From NCBI RefSeq assembly GCF_008035925.1, contig NZ_CP036264.1, positions 3,842,402 to 3,906,401 of the forward strand: a stretch of DNA of 64,000 nucleotides. The letters run 5' to 3'. Position numbers and translations under genes: made by a program. Positions 46,727-55,218 of the stretch are shown piece by piece (the stretch's first letter is position 1; each line of letters begins with the position of its first letter). Source of the stretch: Stieleria maiorica (lineage in GTDB: Bacteria; Planctomycetota; Planctomycetia; Pirellulales; Pirellulaceae). The notes beneath the pieces are model-generated. The model made no database searches, was not told where the DNA came from, and was given only the letters and a program-made list of their open reading frames with translations.

Positions 46727-47905
46727 TCACCAAGCCTCGCCCGGACGGTGCCCCGCGCGTTTCGAATTGGCGGTCTCAAGATAGACATCTCGAATCTGTC
46801 GGACCATCGTCTCGGAGCTGAACTTCTGGGTGATTCTCGCATATGCGGCGCGGCCCATTTTTTCTCGCAGCGTCGGGTCGGCCAAGAGAGTCGCAAGGGC
46901 GCCGGCGAGTTCGTCGATGTTGCCCGGGGGAACGAGGATTCCAGTGGTGCCATCGTCGACCACATCAGGAATTCCACCGACGTCGCTCGCGACGACCGGA
47001 CGTCCCATCACCATCGCCTCGAGCAACACACGCCCCATGCCTTCGAAGTCGCTTGCCAAGATCGCGATATCGAACATCGCATTGAGATTTGGAATGTCGG
47101 ACCGAAAACCCGTAAAGACGACATGGTCTTGCAACTTTAAATCGGAAGTTTGCGTTTCGAGTTCGTCGCGCAAATAGCCTTCCCCGACGATCACAAGCTT
47201 TGCACTCGGATAGGAACGGACGAGTTTGCTCAACGCGTTGATGGCAACTGCATGTCCTTTCCCATCCCATAGCTTCGCCACCAGTCCGATCACCAAGTCA
47301 TCCTGTCGCAGACCGAGACTCTTCCGCAAATCCGTTTGATCACAGTCACATTTGAACTTGTCGATTTCAATCCCGCTATAGATCTTCGTGTACTGGTCTT
47401 CATGCCCGATTCCGACACGAAGCCCCCAGTCCTGCAGCGGTTGTGAGATCACGATCAGTCGATCGGTGACTTTGGCCGCCCAGCGTTCAAGATGGATAAA
47501 AAGTTTTCTGCGCCAAGGCGTTTCGGAAGAGTGGAAGGCGAACCCATGAATCGTATGAATGATGATTGGGGTACGGCAGATCCAGGCGGCCAGCCTGCCG
47601 AGTATTCCACCCTTGGAGTTGTGCGTGTGAACGAGATCATACTTGCCTCGTCGGATAATCTTGATCAATTCGATCAGAGCCCGCAGATCGTGGTAGGGGC
47701 TGATCGGTTGAACAAAGTGATCGACCGGGTGAAACGGGATTCCGGCGCGTTCAGCCAGTTCCCCAAGTTTTCCACCGGGCGCACAGGCGAATTCGATTTC
47801 GAACTCCGTCGGATCCATGCCCTCCATTGAGAGATAAGTGTTGATCCCGGATCCGCTGATCACGGACATCACATGAATATGAAGAACCTTGACTCGTCGA
47901 TTCAT
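46727..47905 (-). CDS. Glycosyltransferase family 4 (GT-B)
   Basis: A 392-residue GT4 enzyme. The acceptor domain starts KVLHIHVMSVISGSGINTYL and contains DLVHTHNSKGGILGRLAA, the donor domain has LVAKLWDGKGH and the E-x7-E pair in EGMGRVLLEAMVMGRPVVAS, then DVGGIPDVVDDGTTGILVPPG. The last residues overlap the upstream gene start by 4 bp (ATGA), showing tight coupling in the polysaccharide operon. Among the six GT4 genes it resembles the classic WbnK/RfaB type by its sequence around HTHNSKGG. Its donor sugar cannot be read. Confidence 0.9.
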   Translation of the reverse strand: MNRRVKVLHIHVMSVISGSGINTYLSMEGMDPTEFEIEFACAPGGKLGELAERAGIPFHPVDHFVQPISPYHDLRALIELIKIIRRGKYDLVHTHNSKGGILGRLAAWICRTPIIIHTIHGFAFHSSETPWRRKLFIHLERWAAKVTDRLIVISQPLQDWGLRVGIGHEDQYTKIYSGIEIDKFKCDCDQTDLRKSLGLRQDDLVIGLVAKLWDGKGHAVAINALSKLVRSYPSAKLVIVGEGYLRDELETQTSDLKLQDHVVFTGFRSDIPNLNAMFDIAILASDFEGMGRVLLEAMVMGRPVVASDVGGIPDVVDDGTTGILVPPGNIDELAGALATLLADPTLREKMGRAAYARITQKFSSETMVRQIRDVYLETANSKRAGHRPGEAW

Positions 47906-49086
47906 TTCTTCCGGGCCTGCTTCGTCTCCTGATACACTTCTCTCATAAAGCGTTGACGTCGAGGTTCGATCTCCGATCTCAAAAATCGAGATGCTGTCGT
48001 GATGGCTTGCGTGGAAAGTCGCGCGAGTGTCTCTCGACTGCCGGAAATCTCTCGCAGTCGCGCTTTCAACGACGGAAGATCACCGGGACGCACCAGACAC
48101 TCTGGGGGCACGGCTTCGGACATGCCCCCCACGTCAGATGAGATACACGGAAGACCGCGCGACATCGCCTCGGGGACCGTTCGCGCCAACCCTTCCTGTC
48201 GCGACGGGAGCACAAACAGATCTGCGGAATCCATCTCCGAAAACACAGGGTCTCCGAACGGCAGGGCACCGACAAATTTGACGCGGTCTCCCAAATTCAT
48301 CTTGGCCGCAAGTGATTCAAGATCGCCACGGTATTGCCCGTCACCAACGATCTTCAGCGTCAGGTCCAGGCCTTCGTTGACCAATTCCCCGACGGCCTTG
48401 ATCAGAACATCTTGCCCCTTGTACAGACGGTTCAGCGCGCCGACAAAGAGCAAACGGCAGGGGGCAACCGAAAACGATTCCGCCGAACGAGGCACCGAGA
48501 CAACTTGTTCCAATTGCACGCTTGATGCATGAGTTGACAGCGTTCCAGGCTGCGGCGGATAGCGTTTTTGCAAGGCGAACTCCGTGACGTAACACGACGC
48601 CGCGGCGCGTGAACATATCTTGCGGAGTTGACCATAGAAGTAGCGGCGAAAGAACGGGCGAAACAGATTCGCCTCGGCGCCGGGTGCATAAACGTCCCAC
48701 GGGTCGCCTACCACCTCCACCCCATAAGGACGATTTCGCTTGCAAAGTACGCCGGCCGCCGCGGTGGGGAGGATTTGTGGGACTCGCAGGATCACCGCCT
48801 CCGCTTCCTCAAGAGATGTCATCAGACTTCGGCGGATTGCACGGTAATTGACTACAAATCCTCGCGGACCTTCGTAGTACGGCACGGGCCGGAATCGTAC
48901 CCGGTCGCTCTCAATCGGAGTCAGTTTGTCGGCAGTGGCCGCCGGACGAACGCGGCAGACCGCATCCACGGAATCAAAGACGGTCAGGTACCGTTGCCAA
49001 AACGTATCGCCGAACATGGTGTGGGCGCAGACACGCCCTCTGTCGTCGCAAACAAACTTGTGATCCAGAACGACCGTGACCTTCAT
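47902..49086 (-). CDS. Glycosyltransferase family 4 (GT-B)
   Basis: A 394-residue GT4-type enzyme. Donor-domain blocks are LFVGALNRLYKGQDVLIKAV and EGLARTVPEAMSRGLPCISS (E-x7-E pair), followed by DVGGMSEAVPPECLVRPGD. The N-terminal part is less typical and shows a cysteine-containing start (MKVTVVLDHKFVCDDRGRVCAH). It overlaps the following gene by 4 bp and lies 8 bp from the preceding one. The upstream N-terminal region GVEVVGDPWDVYAPG suggests a family variant that is common in exopolysaccharide loci. Substrate unknown. Confidence 0.87.
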   Translation of the reverse strand: MKVTVVLDHKFVCDDRGRVCAHTMFGDTFWQRYLTVFDSVDAVCRVRPAATADKLTPIESDRVRFRPVPYYEGPRGFVVNYRAIRRSLMTSLEEAEAVILRVPQILPTAAAGVLCKRNRPYGVEVVGDPWDVYAPGAEANLFRPFFRRYFYGQLRKICSRAAASCYVTEFALQKRYPPQPGTLSTHASSVQLEQVVSVPRSAESFSVAPCRLLFVGALNRLYKGQDVLIKAVGELVNEGLDLTLKIVGDGQYRGDLESLAAKMNLGDRVKFVGALPFGDPVFSEMDSADLFVLPSRQEGLARTVPEAMSRGLPCISSDVGGMSEAVPPECLVRPGDLPSLKARLREISGSRETLARLSTQAITTASRFLRSEIEPRRQRFMREVYQETKQARKK

Positions 49087-49094
49087 TCGTTGCT

Positions 49095-50258
49095 CTAACC
49101 TTGTGCAGTGGTCGCATCGATGAATTCGGCGTATTGATCTGCGATCACACTTGTGTGAAACGACTGAGCCCTTTTGATGCCGTTCAGAGACAGTTCACGT
49201 CGCAGCTGTGGGGCGCGGATCACCTCGATGATTTGATCGGCCAATTGCTTGGGGCTGCGGGGAGGGACGAGAAGCCCACTGCAACCATGCGTGATGATTT
49301 CCGAAGGACCATAAGGGCAGTCCGTTGACACCACCGGGGTGCCCACACCCATCGCTTCGACGAGGACGTTTCCAAAGCCTTCCCACCAAGAGGACAATAC
49401 AAACAAGTCTGCCGCCGCAAAGTGGTTTAACGGCTGCGTTTGAAAGCCCAAAAACTCGACGTCTTCAGCAATCCCCAATCGATTCGCCTGGGCGACCAGG
49501 GTATCGTGAAGCGGCCCCGTTCCCAGGATCTGCAAACTCGCCTTTTCGCGATCACGCACGATCCGAAACGCGTCCAACAGATCGCAAAACCCCTTCTGTT
49601 CGGTCAGCCTCCCACACGCGATGATCTTGAAGGTGTCCGACGAGCCTTGTTCGGCTGCCCCATTGGCCGCGGCGTCGTCCGATACGATCGCCTGTTCAAG
49701 CGGATCGATCGCGGCGTTGTAAATGGTTTGTGTCGTCGCGTTCAGCGACGGAAACCGTTGATGAAGGTTCTCTGCGACGCCGTTGGAAATCGCGATCACA
49801 CCGTCCGCGTCCAAGATCGCATCACACACGCCCTGTCGGAATTTTCCTTGCATCATTCGGCTGCGTGAATCGAGGCTTTCGTCCAAGTTGTTCTGGATCG
49901 CGACCACGTGCTTGAACCGATGTGAACACCTCATGCGAGCCCGATAACAGGTATACGTGACCGGTGGCAGAAATGAGATGACGCAAGCCGGTGCAATCTG
50001 ATCGATCAGCTTGGCGAGCGGAGACGTCGCTACGTGACAACCGGCAACCGTGGACAAGCGAACAAATACTGAACCGATGTGATGGAGATGAACGCCGCCG
50101 GCCAGACTCTGCTCGTAGCTTCCGCCGGCGCGGACCACTGCGACATGGATCTCGTATCGGTCAACAAGCGCGTTCGCCACCCGCACAAGATGCTTTTCGG
50201 CCCCCCCCCGACCCAACGTGACCGATAACAGTAATAGACGTTTCTTCGGAGAGGACAT
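49095..50258 (-). CDS. Glycosyltransferase family 4 (GT-B)
   Basis: A 387-residue GT4 enzyme. Its start RLLLLSVTLGRGGAEKHLVRVANAL is the classic acceptor-domain motif GGAE. The donor domain carries IIACGRLTEQKGFCDLLDAF and EGFGNVLVEAMGVGTPVVST (E-x7-E pair), then DCPYGPSEIITHGCSGLLVPP, like GalNAc- or galactose-transferring enzymes of the WbtD type, but that resemblance does not set the sugar. It starts with ATG 280 bp after the end of the next upstream gene, the largest gap between glycosyltransferase genes in the locus; nothing recognisable was found in that gap. Confidence 0.9.
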   Translation of the reverse strand: MSSPKKRLLLLSVTLGRGGAEKHLVRVANALVDRYEIHVAVVRAGGSYEQSLAGGVHLHHIGSVFVRLSTVAGCHVATSPLAKLIDQIAPACVISFLPPVTYTCYRARMRCSHRFKHVVAIQNNLDESLDSRSRMMQGKFRQGVCDAILDADGVIAISNGVAENLHQRFPSLNATTQTIYNAAIDPLEQAIVSDDAAANGAAEQGSSDTFKIIACGRLTEQKGFCDLLDAFRIVRDREKASLQILGTGPLHDTLVAQANRLGIAEDVEFLGFQTQPLNHFAAADLFVLSSWWEGFGNVLVEAMGVGTPVVSTDCPYGPSEIITHGCSGLLVPPRSPKQLADQIIEVIRAPQLRRELSLNGIKRAQSFHTSVIADQYAEFIDATTAQG

Positions 50259-50538
50259 TGCTTCTCTGGCGGCGACCGCCCGAACCTTGACGATCGATAA
50301 ACAGACGTATTCGGTAAGCTATTGGTAGCACAAGCCGCGTGGTCCCAAGGAACGCCGGCCGGTGCCCGTGAACCTACTGGGAAACACCTGCCTCGTAAAC
50401 CCGCGGTCTCTCCAAGCCCGCGGCCCGGACGCCTTTCTGTCGAACAACGTGGATCTTCGTTTGACAAGGAAGGTGCGTTCATCATTGGATTGGTGCAAAC
50501 GGCGGCATGACTGTCCGACAGGGATCGAGCGAGTCGGA

Positions 50539-51684
50539 TCAAGAGGGCTGAAACGCGCAAGCGGCCAACAACTTTTCCGCCCGTGCCTCCCACGTATATG
50601 CCATGACGTCGCGGCGTGCCTGATCACCCAATCGCATCCGCAGTTGAGCATCTTGTTCCAGTCGCTTCAACTGGCTGACCCAGCGGTCGATATCGCCATA
50701 CGGAGCGATCAGGCAATTGACGTCCGGACGTAAAACCTCTTGCAAGACCGGGAGATCGGAGGAGAGGATCGGACGTCCGGCCGCCATGTACTCAAACATC
50801 TTCATCGGCGAACACACCGCAGCGGTGTCTCCACGCCCCGACGTGCCAACTTTGTTCGCGTACGGCATCAACAAAATGTCTGCCGCTCGTAGATAGCCAT
50901 AAACCTTTTTCGGCGGAACGAAACCTTCAAACCGCACGTTTTTCAGGTGCTGTACTTTTGAACGCCACTGCCGAATGTCCTCTTCTCGTCCTCCGATGAC
51001 GTGGAATGCAATGGCCGGATTCCGAGATGCCATTTCAACAACGACCTCGATGCCTCGCCCCGGATACAGGTGTCCGGCGTAAACGGCCGTCAGGCCCTGT
51101 CCCTCGCCCACGCCGACCTCATTCTTTGCGTCAAGCTGCGACAACGAGGACGTCGCCAATCGCGCGTCCACCCCGTCCGCAGCGACGACGACCTCGCAAC
51201 TCGAATGTGTCACGTCGGCCAAACGCTCTTTCAGTGCCTTGGTGATCGCAATCAGATACCGCAACTGTTTCTGCCGTGTCGCATGAAAAATGCATCGAGA
51301 TTCCAGCGACCCGTCGATGGGAACCTCGTGCAATTCCAGAATGGTCGGCCTGCGGAACAGGGTGCTCAATCCCCATGCGGTCCAAGAAATTCGAGTGTGA
51401 TACAGGTCCGCCCGCGTGTTCCGAATCGCGAACAGAGACAGAATGATCGCGTACCAAAACTTAAGTGGACGAAACGACCGAACCTTCACGATTTCGAATG
51501 TGCGAGGAACTCCATAAAACGCATGGACGTCTTCGACGTCTGCTTCAATCCCTTCTTGATGATCAGGGACGACCAATTGCACGTCGTGACCGAGCGTTGC
51601 GTAGGCATGACACATCTTCATGACGTGAACGCTATTGGCTGTTCGCGAAGGAATCATTGACGTCGCGATGTAGCAAATTTTAAT
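50539..51684 (-). CDS. Glycosyltransferase family 4 (GT-B) with a probable ATT start codon
   Basis: The first in-frame ATG (51657) lies after residues KICYIATS, which are clearly part of the usual GT4 start (KICYIATSMIPSRTANSVH). No ATG, GTG or TTG occurs in frame between the upstream stop at about 51772 and 51657. An ATT at 51684 has GAGGGGG six bases upstream, so it is the probable start, giving 381 residues. Donor-domain motifs are AVYAGHLYPGRGIEVV and the E-x-containing CSPMKMFEYMAAGRPILSSD. A glutamate-tyrosine FEYMA replaces part of the E-x7-E pair. It follows the Wzy-like gene by 84 bp. Confidence 0.85.
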   Translation of the reverse strand: MKICYIATSMIPSRTANSVHVMKMCHAYATLGHDVQLVVPDHQEGIEADVEDVHAFYGVPRTFEIVKVRSFRPLKFWYAIILSLFAIRNTRADLYHTRISWTAWGLSTLFRRPTILELHEVPIDGSLESRCIFHATRQKQLRYLIAITKALKERLADVTHSSCEVVVAADGVDARLATSSLSQLDAKNEVGVGEGQGLTAVYAGHLYPGRGIEVVVEMASRNPAIAFHVIGGREEDIRQWRSKVQHLKNVRFEGFVPPKKVYGYLRAADILLMPYANKVGTSGRGDTAAVCSPMKMFEYMAAGRPILSSDLPVLQEVLRPDVNCLIAPYGDIDRWVSQLKRLEQDAQLRMRLGDQARRDVMAYTWEARAEKLLAACAFQPS

Positions 51685-51690
51685 CGTTGC

Positions 51691-51698
51691 CCCCCTCG
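51691..51698 (-). promoter_or_regulatory. Ribosome binding site deciding the ATT start
   Basis: On the minus strand GAGGGGG precedes ATT (51684) with GCAACG in between, a six-base spacer. It is the only good Shine-Dalgarno sequence near the conserved start of this glycosyltransferase. Confidence 0.6.
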
Positions 51699-51768
51699 TT
51701 GAGATTGCGGTTCCCGGCCCGATCCAATTGACGCCACCCCATCCAGATTTGCATCCAATGCACGTTTG

Positions 51769-53244
51769 TCATGAGTCCGGGTGCCTGGCACGCACGAGTT
51801 CTCCGAACGCGAAAAGGATGATCAGAGTTGGTACGACCACGTAGACCCAGCGACCGAACGAAAGTTCGGAGGGTTCGAGTCTGGTCACGGTCAGTAGATA
51901 GAGCATGCACGCGATCGCGGAATATCGAAAACGAATGTAGAACGTTCCGATCGAACAAAGGATGCGTCCCCAAACGAAGAAGACGATCGGAATCGCGACG
52001 ATTCCGCCACTCCAATATGCCTCGCCGAGTGCGCCCATGGGAATCGCACCGCTTCCGTATCGTCCGTAAAACACCTCCGCACACTGCGTAGCAAGCCCCT
52101 TGGGCTTGTTCTTCCAGATTCGTCTGGGGATGAATCGATTGATGTAGCCGACATAATTCATCCCATATTTGAACGGGACGTACTTGGGCACTCGATAAAC
52201 GATCAATGGAACGGGCGAGCCACCCCGTCGTTGCTGCAGGTCGCTCCAGGTTTTTTCCATCGCTTCACCGATGTCGTTGTCCTGAAACGCGCTGAAGTTT
52301 ACCCGTCGCCTCCCGTCCCAGTTCGATCTTCGGTACTCCCCAAAGATTCCGATCGACAGGAACAGTAAGAACCAAATGATGCTCAGCCTGGCCAATGAAA
52401 CGGTGCGCGTGCGAAGTACCCAACAAGCGACAATGATAATGACCGCCGAGACGATTGCCGATCGGCGCCCCGCGGTCAGGTAGTTGACGGCAATCGAGAT
52501 CGCGGTGAGCGCCCAGAAAACCGGATTGAAACCGGGGTTCTTGCCGACCAACATCAAAAACGCCGGCGGCAAGACAATCAATCCACATAACGTCGCGTAA
52601 ATTGACGCATTCGAAGCATCTTTCACCCAAACCTTGGCCGCATTCCCTCGGGTGATGTTTTTTAAGTGCGGATAAAGGCCACCCGATAGATCGATCAGCA
52701 GCCAGAATGCCACCAAACCGATGACCAGGGACGCGATGACGAAGTAGGTGACGATGTTCGGCCGATTTCGAAACTCGATAAAGTTCCAACGTATTCCCCT
52801 ACCGGTGAAGAAACCGAAGTAGGTAAAGATTTGGGCAAGGATGTACAGTCCCGTCACCTTCATGTACATGATCGCCACCCCCTGGGCACTCATCGCCGGC
52901 AACCCGGGGATGTGGCGATATCCGATCGCGCTCTGGCTGAGGCTGGGGATCGTCCCCTTCAAAAACAAATAGGCAGCGATGACGTACAGCGGGTGCAATA
53001 GTCCCACGCCCGGCAACCGGTACCAGAGCGGAAGCGTTTGTATGGCCGTGTACAACGTGAACAGAAGCAAACGGGAGATCGGGTACGGGGCCGAGTCGCG
53101 GTCATTGAGCCCCACCCACCAGGCAAACGCAATCGCCATGACGATTGACAACCGAGCCAGCAACTGAACCGACTCGGAGATCTCGACGAACGGATTTTCA
53201 TCGTCTTCGTCGGGGTTCGTAGCGATCGCTTGATGAACAGTCAT
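51769..53244 (-). CDS. Wzy-like O-antigen/polysaccharide polymerase
   Basis: A 491-residue membrane protein with about 10-12 hydrophobic segments and a large polar loop in the second half (EYRRSNWDGRRRVNFSAFQDNDIGEAMEKTWSDLQQRRGG), the layout of Wzy polymerases that join repeat units in the periplasm. AGRRSAIVSAVIIIV and the later NRFIPRRIWKNKPKG fit the O-antigen polymerase group better than any transporter family. No strict motif exists for Wzy, so the call rests on topology and on its place between a glycosyltransferase and other glycan genes. Its function may be shared with the ligase-like protein at 57337. Confidence 0.75.
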   Translation of the reverse strand: MTVHQAIATNPDEDDENPFVEISESVQLLARLSIVMAIAFAWWVGLNDRDSAPYPISRLLLFTLYTAIQTLPLWYRLPGVGLLHPLYVIAAYLFLKGTIPSLSQSAIGYRHIPGLPAMSAQGVAIMYMKVTGLYILAQIFTYFGFFTGRGIRWNFIEFRNRPNIVTYFVIASLVIGLVAFWLLIDLSGGLYPHLKNITRGNAAKVWVKDASNASIYATLCGLIVLPPAFLMLVGKNPGFNPVFWALTAISIAVNYLTAGRRSAIVSAVIIIVACWVLRTRTVSLARLSIIWFLLFLSIGIFGEYRRSNWDGRRRVNFSAFQDNDIGEAMEKTWSDLQQRRGGSPVPLIVYRVPKYVPFKYGMNYVGYINRFIPRRIWKNKPKGLATQCAEVFYGRYGSGAIPMGALGEAYWSGGIVAIPIVFFVWGRILCSIGTFYIRFRYSAIACMLYLLTVTRLEPSELSFGRWVYVVVPTLIILFAFGELVRARHPDS

Positions 53245-53285
53245 TGAGGGATCATTTCTTGGGAAAGATCAACGCCGATTGCGTT

Positions 53286-54431
53286 TTATATCTCGAGATG
53301 CCTCGCCGGCCGACCGACCGCTTCGCTGATCCATTGGAGACAACTGCGATGATAATTGTCCCATGACATGGTATGGGAGAAATCATACGCCTGCCTCGAG
53401 TACTGCATCCAAGACCGTTCAGTCCCAAGGATCTCCAGCATCGCTTTGCCGATCGCATCAATGTCTCGTTGAGGCGTAAGTAGCCCACTGACACCATTGT
53501 TGATCGCTTGCTCATGCCCGCAACCGGTCGAACCGATCGACGGCGTTCCCCAACTGTTGGCCTCAAGGTGAACCAGACCAAAACCTTCGAAATGGTCGTT
53601 TTCATTAATCGATGGCATGAGCAACAGTTTTGCCCGCATGTAGTATCCCCGAAGCGCATTGGCATCCACTTTGCCTACCAGCCGGACTGCGTCGACCAAG
53701 TCCAACTGGGTGACAATCGCTTCGATTTGAGAAACGTAGTCGGTCAATCGTGTGTCACCGATGACATGAAACTCGTATTGCGGGAAACGCTCGCGGACCC
53801 GATGAAACGCCTGGATGGACTCGACAATGGCCTTACGGGGTTTCAATTGGCCGACTGCGATCACGAGGTTTTGTCTCTGACCGATGGATCGCAGGTATTC
53901 TTCCTCCGAAATCATTTGATCACAACCCAGCGGCGCCACTCTCGATCGCTTGGCGAATTCATGGTTTGCCACGAGCGATAATTGCTGTTGCGTGTACTTG
54001 CTGTTGCAGAGAATCAGGTCGCATCGGTCAAACGATTTCAAATACAACTCGCGATTCGCACCACGCAAGGACTTGATCGCATACGTGCCGTGAGCAAAGC
54101 ACACCAAACTCCTTCCGCGCTTGGCCAATTTCGCGGCAAGCGGCAGCAGATCCTCGGTCAGGCAAAAGATCAAAACGTCATCAGGCAACCCCAGTTTGCG
54201 ACATTGCACCAAATCACACAGGATCCTCACGCCCCGCGTTCGCCCCCCCTCTTTCGAATGCAGTGTGGCAACGCGGACAACGGAAACCGTTCCGCAGTCG
54301 ACATCGGCCGGGTCATCGGTCAACACCGTCACCTGGTGCCCGTCGCGCGTGAATCGACGGATCGTTTCGACCGCCACTTTCCCCCAACCGTTGGTCGGCG
54401 AAAGGTGTGATGTGATGAACAGCACGTTCAT
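53286..54431 (-). CDS. Glycosyltransferase family 4 (GT-B)
   Basis: A 381-residue GT4 enzyme starting MNVLFITSHLSPTNGWGKVAVE, which fixes the ATG at 54431 rather than the far upstream start. It overlaps the methyltransferase stop by 4 bp (ATGA). The donor domain has VIAVGQLKPRKAIVESIQAF and the E-x7-E block EGFGLVHLEANSWGTPSIGS, followed by GCGHEQAINNGVSGLLTP. It lies 41 bp before the Wzy-like gene. Donor sugar unknown. Confidence 0.9.
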   Translation of the reverse strand: MNVLFITSHLSPTNGWGKVAVETIRRFTRDGHQVTVLTDDPADVDCGTVSVVRVATLHSKEGGRTRGVRILCDLVQCRKLGLPDDVLIFCLTEDLLPLAAKLAKRGRSLVCFAHGTYAIKSLRGANRELYLKSFDRCDLILCNSKYTQQQLSLVANHEFAKRSRVAPLGCDQMISEEEYLRSIGQRQNLVIAVGQLKPRKAIVESIQAFHRVRERFPQYEFHVIGDTRLTDYVSQIEAIVTQLDLVDAVRLVGKVDANALRGYYMRAKLLLMPSINENDHFEGFGLVHLEANSWGTPSIGSTGCGHEQAINNGVSGLLTPQRDIDAIGKAMLEILGTERSWMQYSRQAYDFSHTMSWDNYHRSCLQWISEAVGRPARHLEI

Positions 54432-55150
54432 TCGCCTGAAGTCCTGACGAAGACGACCATTCCCATCGCGAACATGGATTTCCATAACGAATTCAGTAGC
54501 GGGATCCCCTCGTACAGATGGATTGTTGCATCGCGCCGCAAGCCCAATTGCCCCAACCACCACTTGAGATCTTTGTAAGTCCAAAATCGAAGGTGCTCAT
54601 TGGGTTGCATCCGCCACTGCATCAGAAAACGGCCACTCAAGAGCCGCAGCCGGTACGGGAAATAGCCTGAATTGGGAATGCTAAAGAAGACTCCCTTTTT
54701 CGCCTTTCGCGTCAGACCAAGCAGGACCTTCTCAGAATACTGGAGGTGCTCGAGGATCTCGAACAGGACGATGTAGTCGGCATCCGGCAATGCCTCGACG
54801 CTTTCCAAATCATTCAAGTCCACGGTCCGTGTCTGCAAGCCTTGTTTTTCGAGGAACTTGAGCGCGTCCGCGGAGTAGTCCACCGCGGTGCAGTCCAGAT
54901 TCTCAACCTCGCTGCGCAGGTAAAGCAGCACGCCACCGTCTCCGCAGCCGATATCGAGCAGACTCGAATCGGGCTCGATATAGTTTAAGATCCATGACGC
55001 ACGCTCTTTCTGGAACGGCGTGATCGCCCCCAATCCCTCGGGACGCTTTTCCTTCCAGTATTCCTCGTACTGTTCGTCCAACCGCAAGTCGGGCATGGCG
55101 CTGAACAGGAAATAGGCCGACTTGAACGCATTACGCAGTTTGTTGAGCAT
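54428..55150 (-). CDS. Class I SAM-dependent methyltransferase (MetW-like)
   Basis: A 240-residue methyltransferase. The SAM-binding motif LLDIGCGDGGVLLYL is near residue 65, the acidic strand-2 end is TAVDYSADAL, and the post-motif FEILEHLQ matches MetW/Methyltransf_23 types. The C-terminal half (GVFFSIPNSGYFPYRLRLLSG, HLRFWTYKDLKWWL) is also MetW-like. Methylation of a sugar hydroxyl or of the glycan end (chain termination) is plausible from the location between flippase and glycosyltransferase genes. It overlaps the next gene by 4 bp. Confidence 0.82.
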   Translation of the reverse strand: MLNKLRNAFKSAYFLFSAMPDLRLDEQYEEYWKEKRPEGLGAITPFQKERASWILNYIEPDSSLLDIGCGDGGVLLYLRSEVENLDCTAVDYSADALKFLEKQGLQTRTVDLNDLESVEALPDADYIVLFEILEHLQYSEKVLLGLTRKAKKGVFFSIPNSGYFPYRLRLLSGRFLMQWRMQPNEHLRFWTYKDLKWWLGQLGLRRDATIHLYEGIPLLNSLWKSMFAMGMVVFVRTSGE

Positions 55151-55218
55151 CGATTTAGTGAACTAAGTTGTATTCGCCCCGGGCAGTATTGGCCCCGAGC
55201 AGACGCCGGGAAGGCCCG

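Noticed and set aside
51680-52084. Separate small gene of 134 codons on the minus strand
   Set aside because: It overlaps the Wzy-like gene in another frame and has a shadow-like composition.
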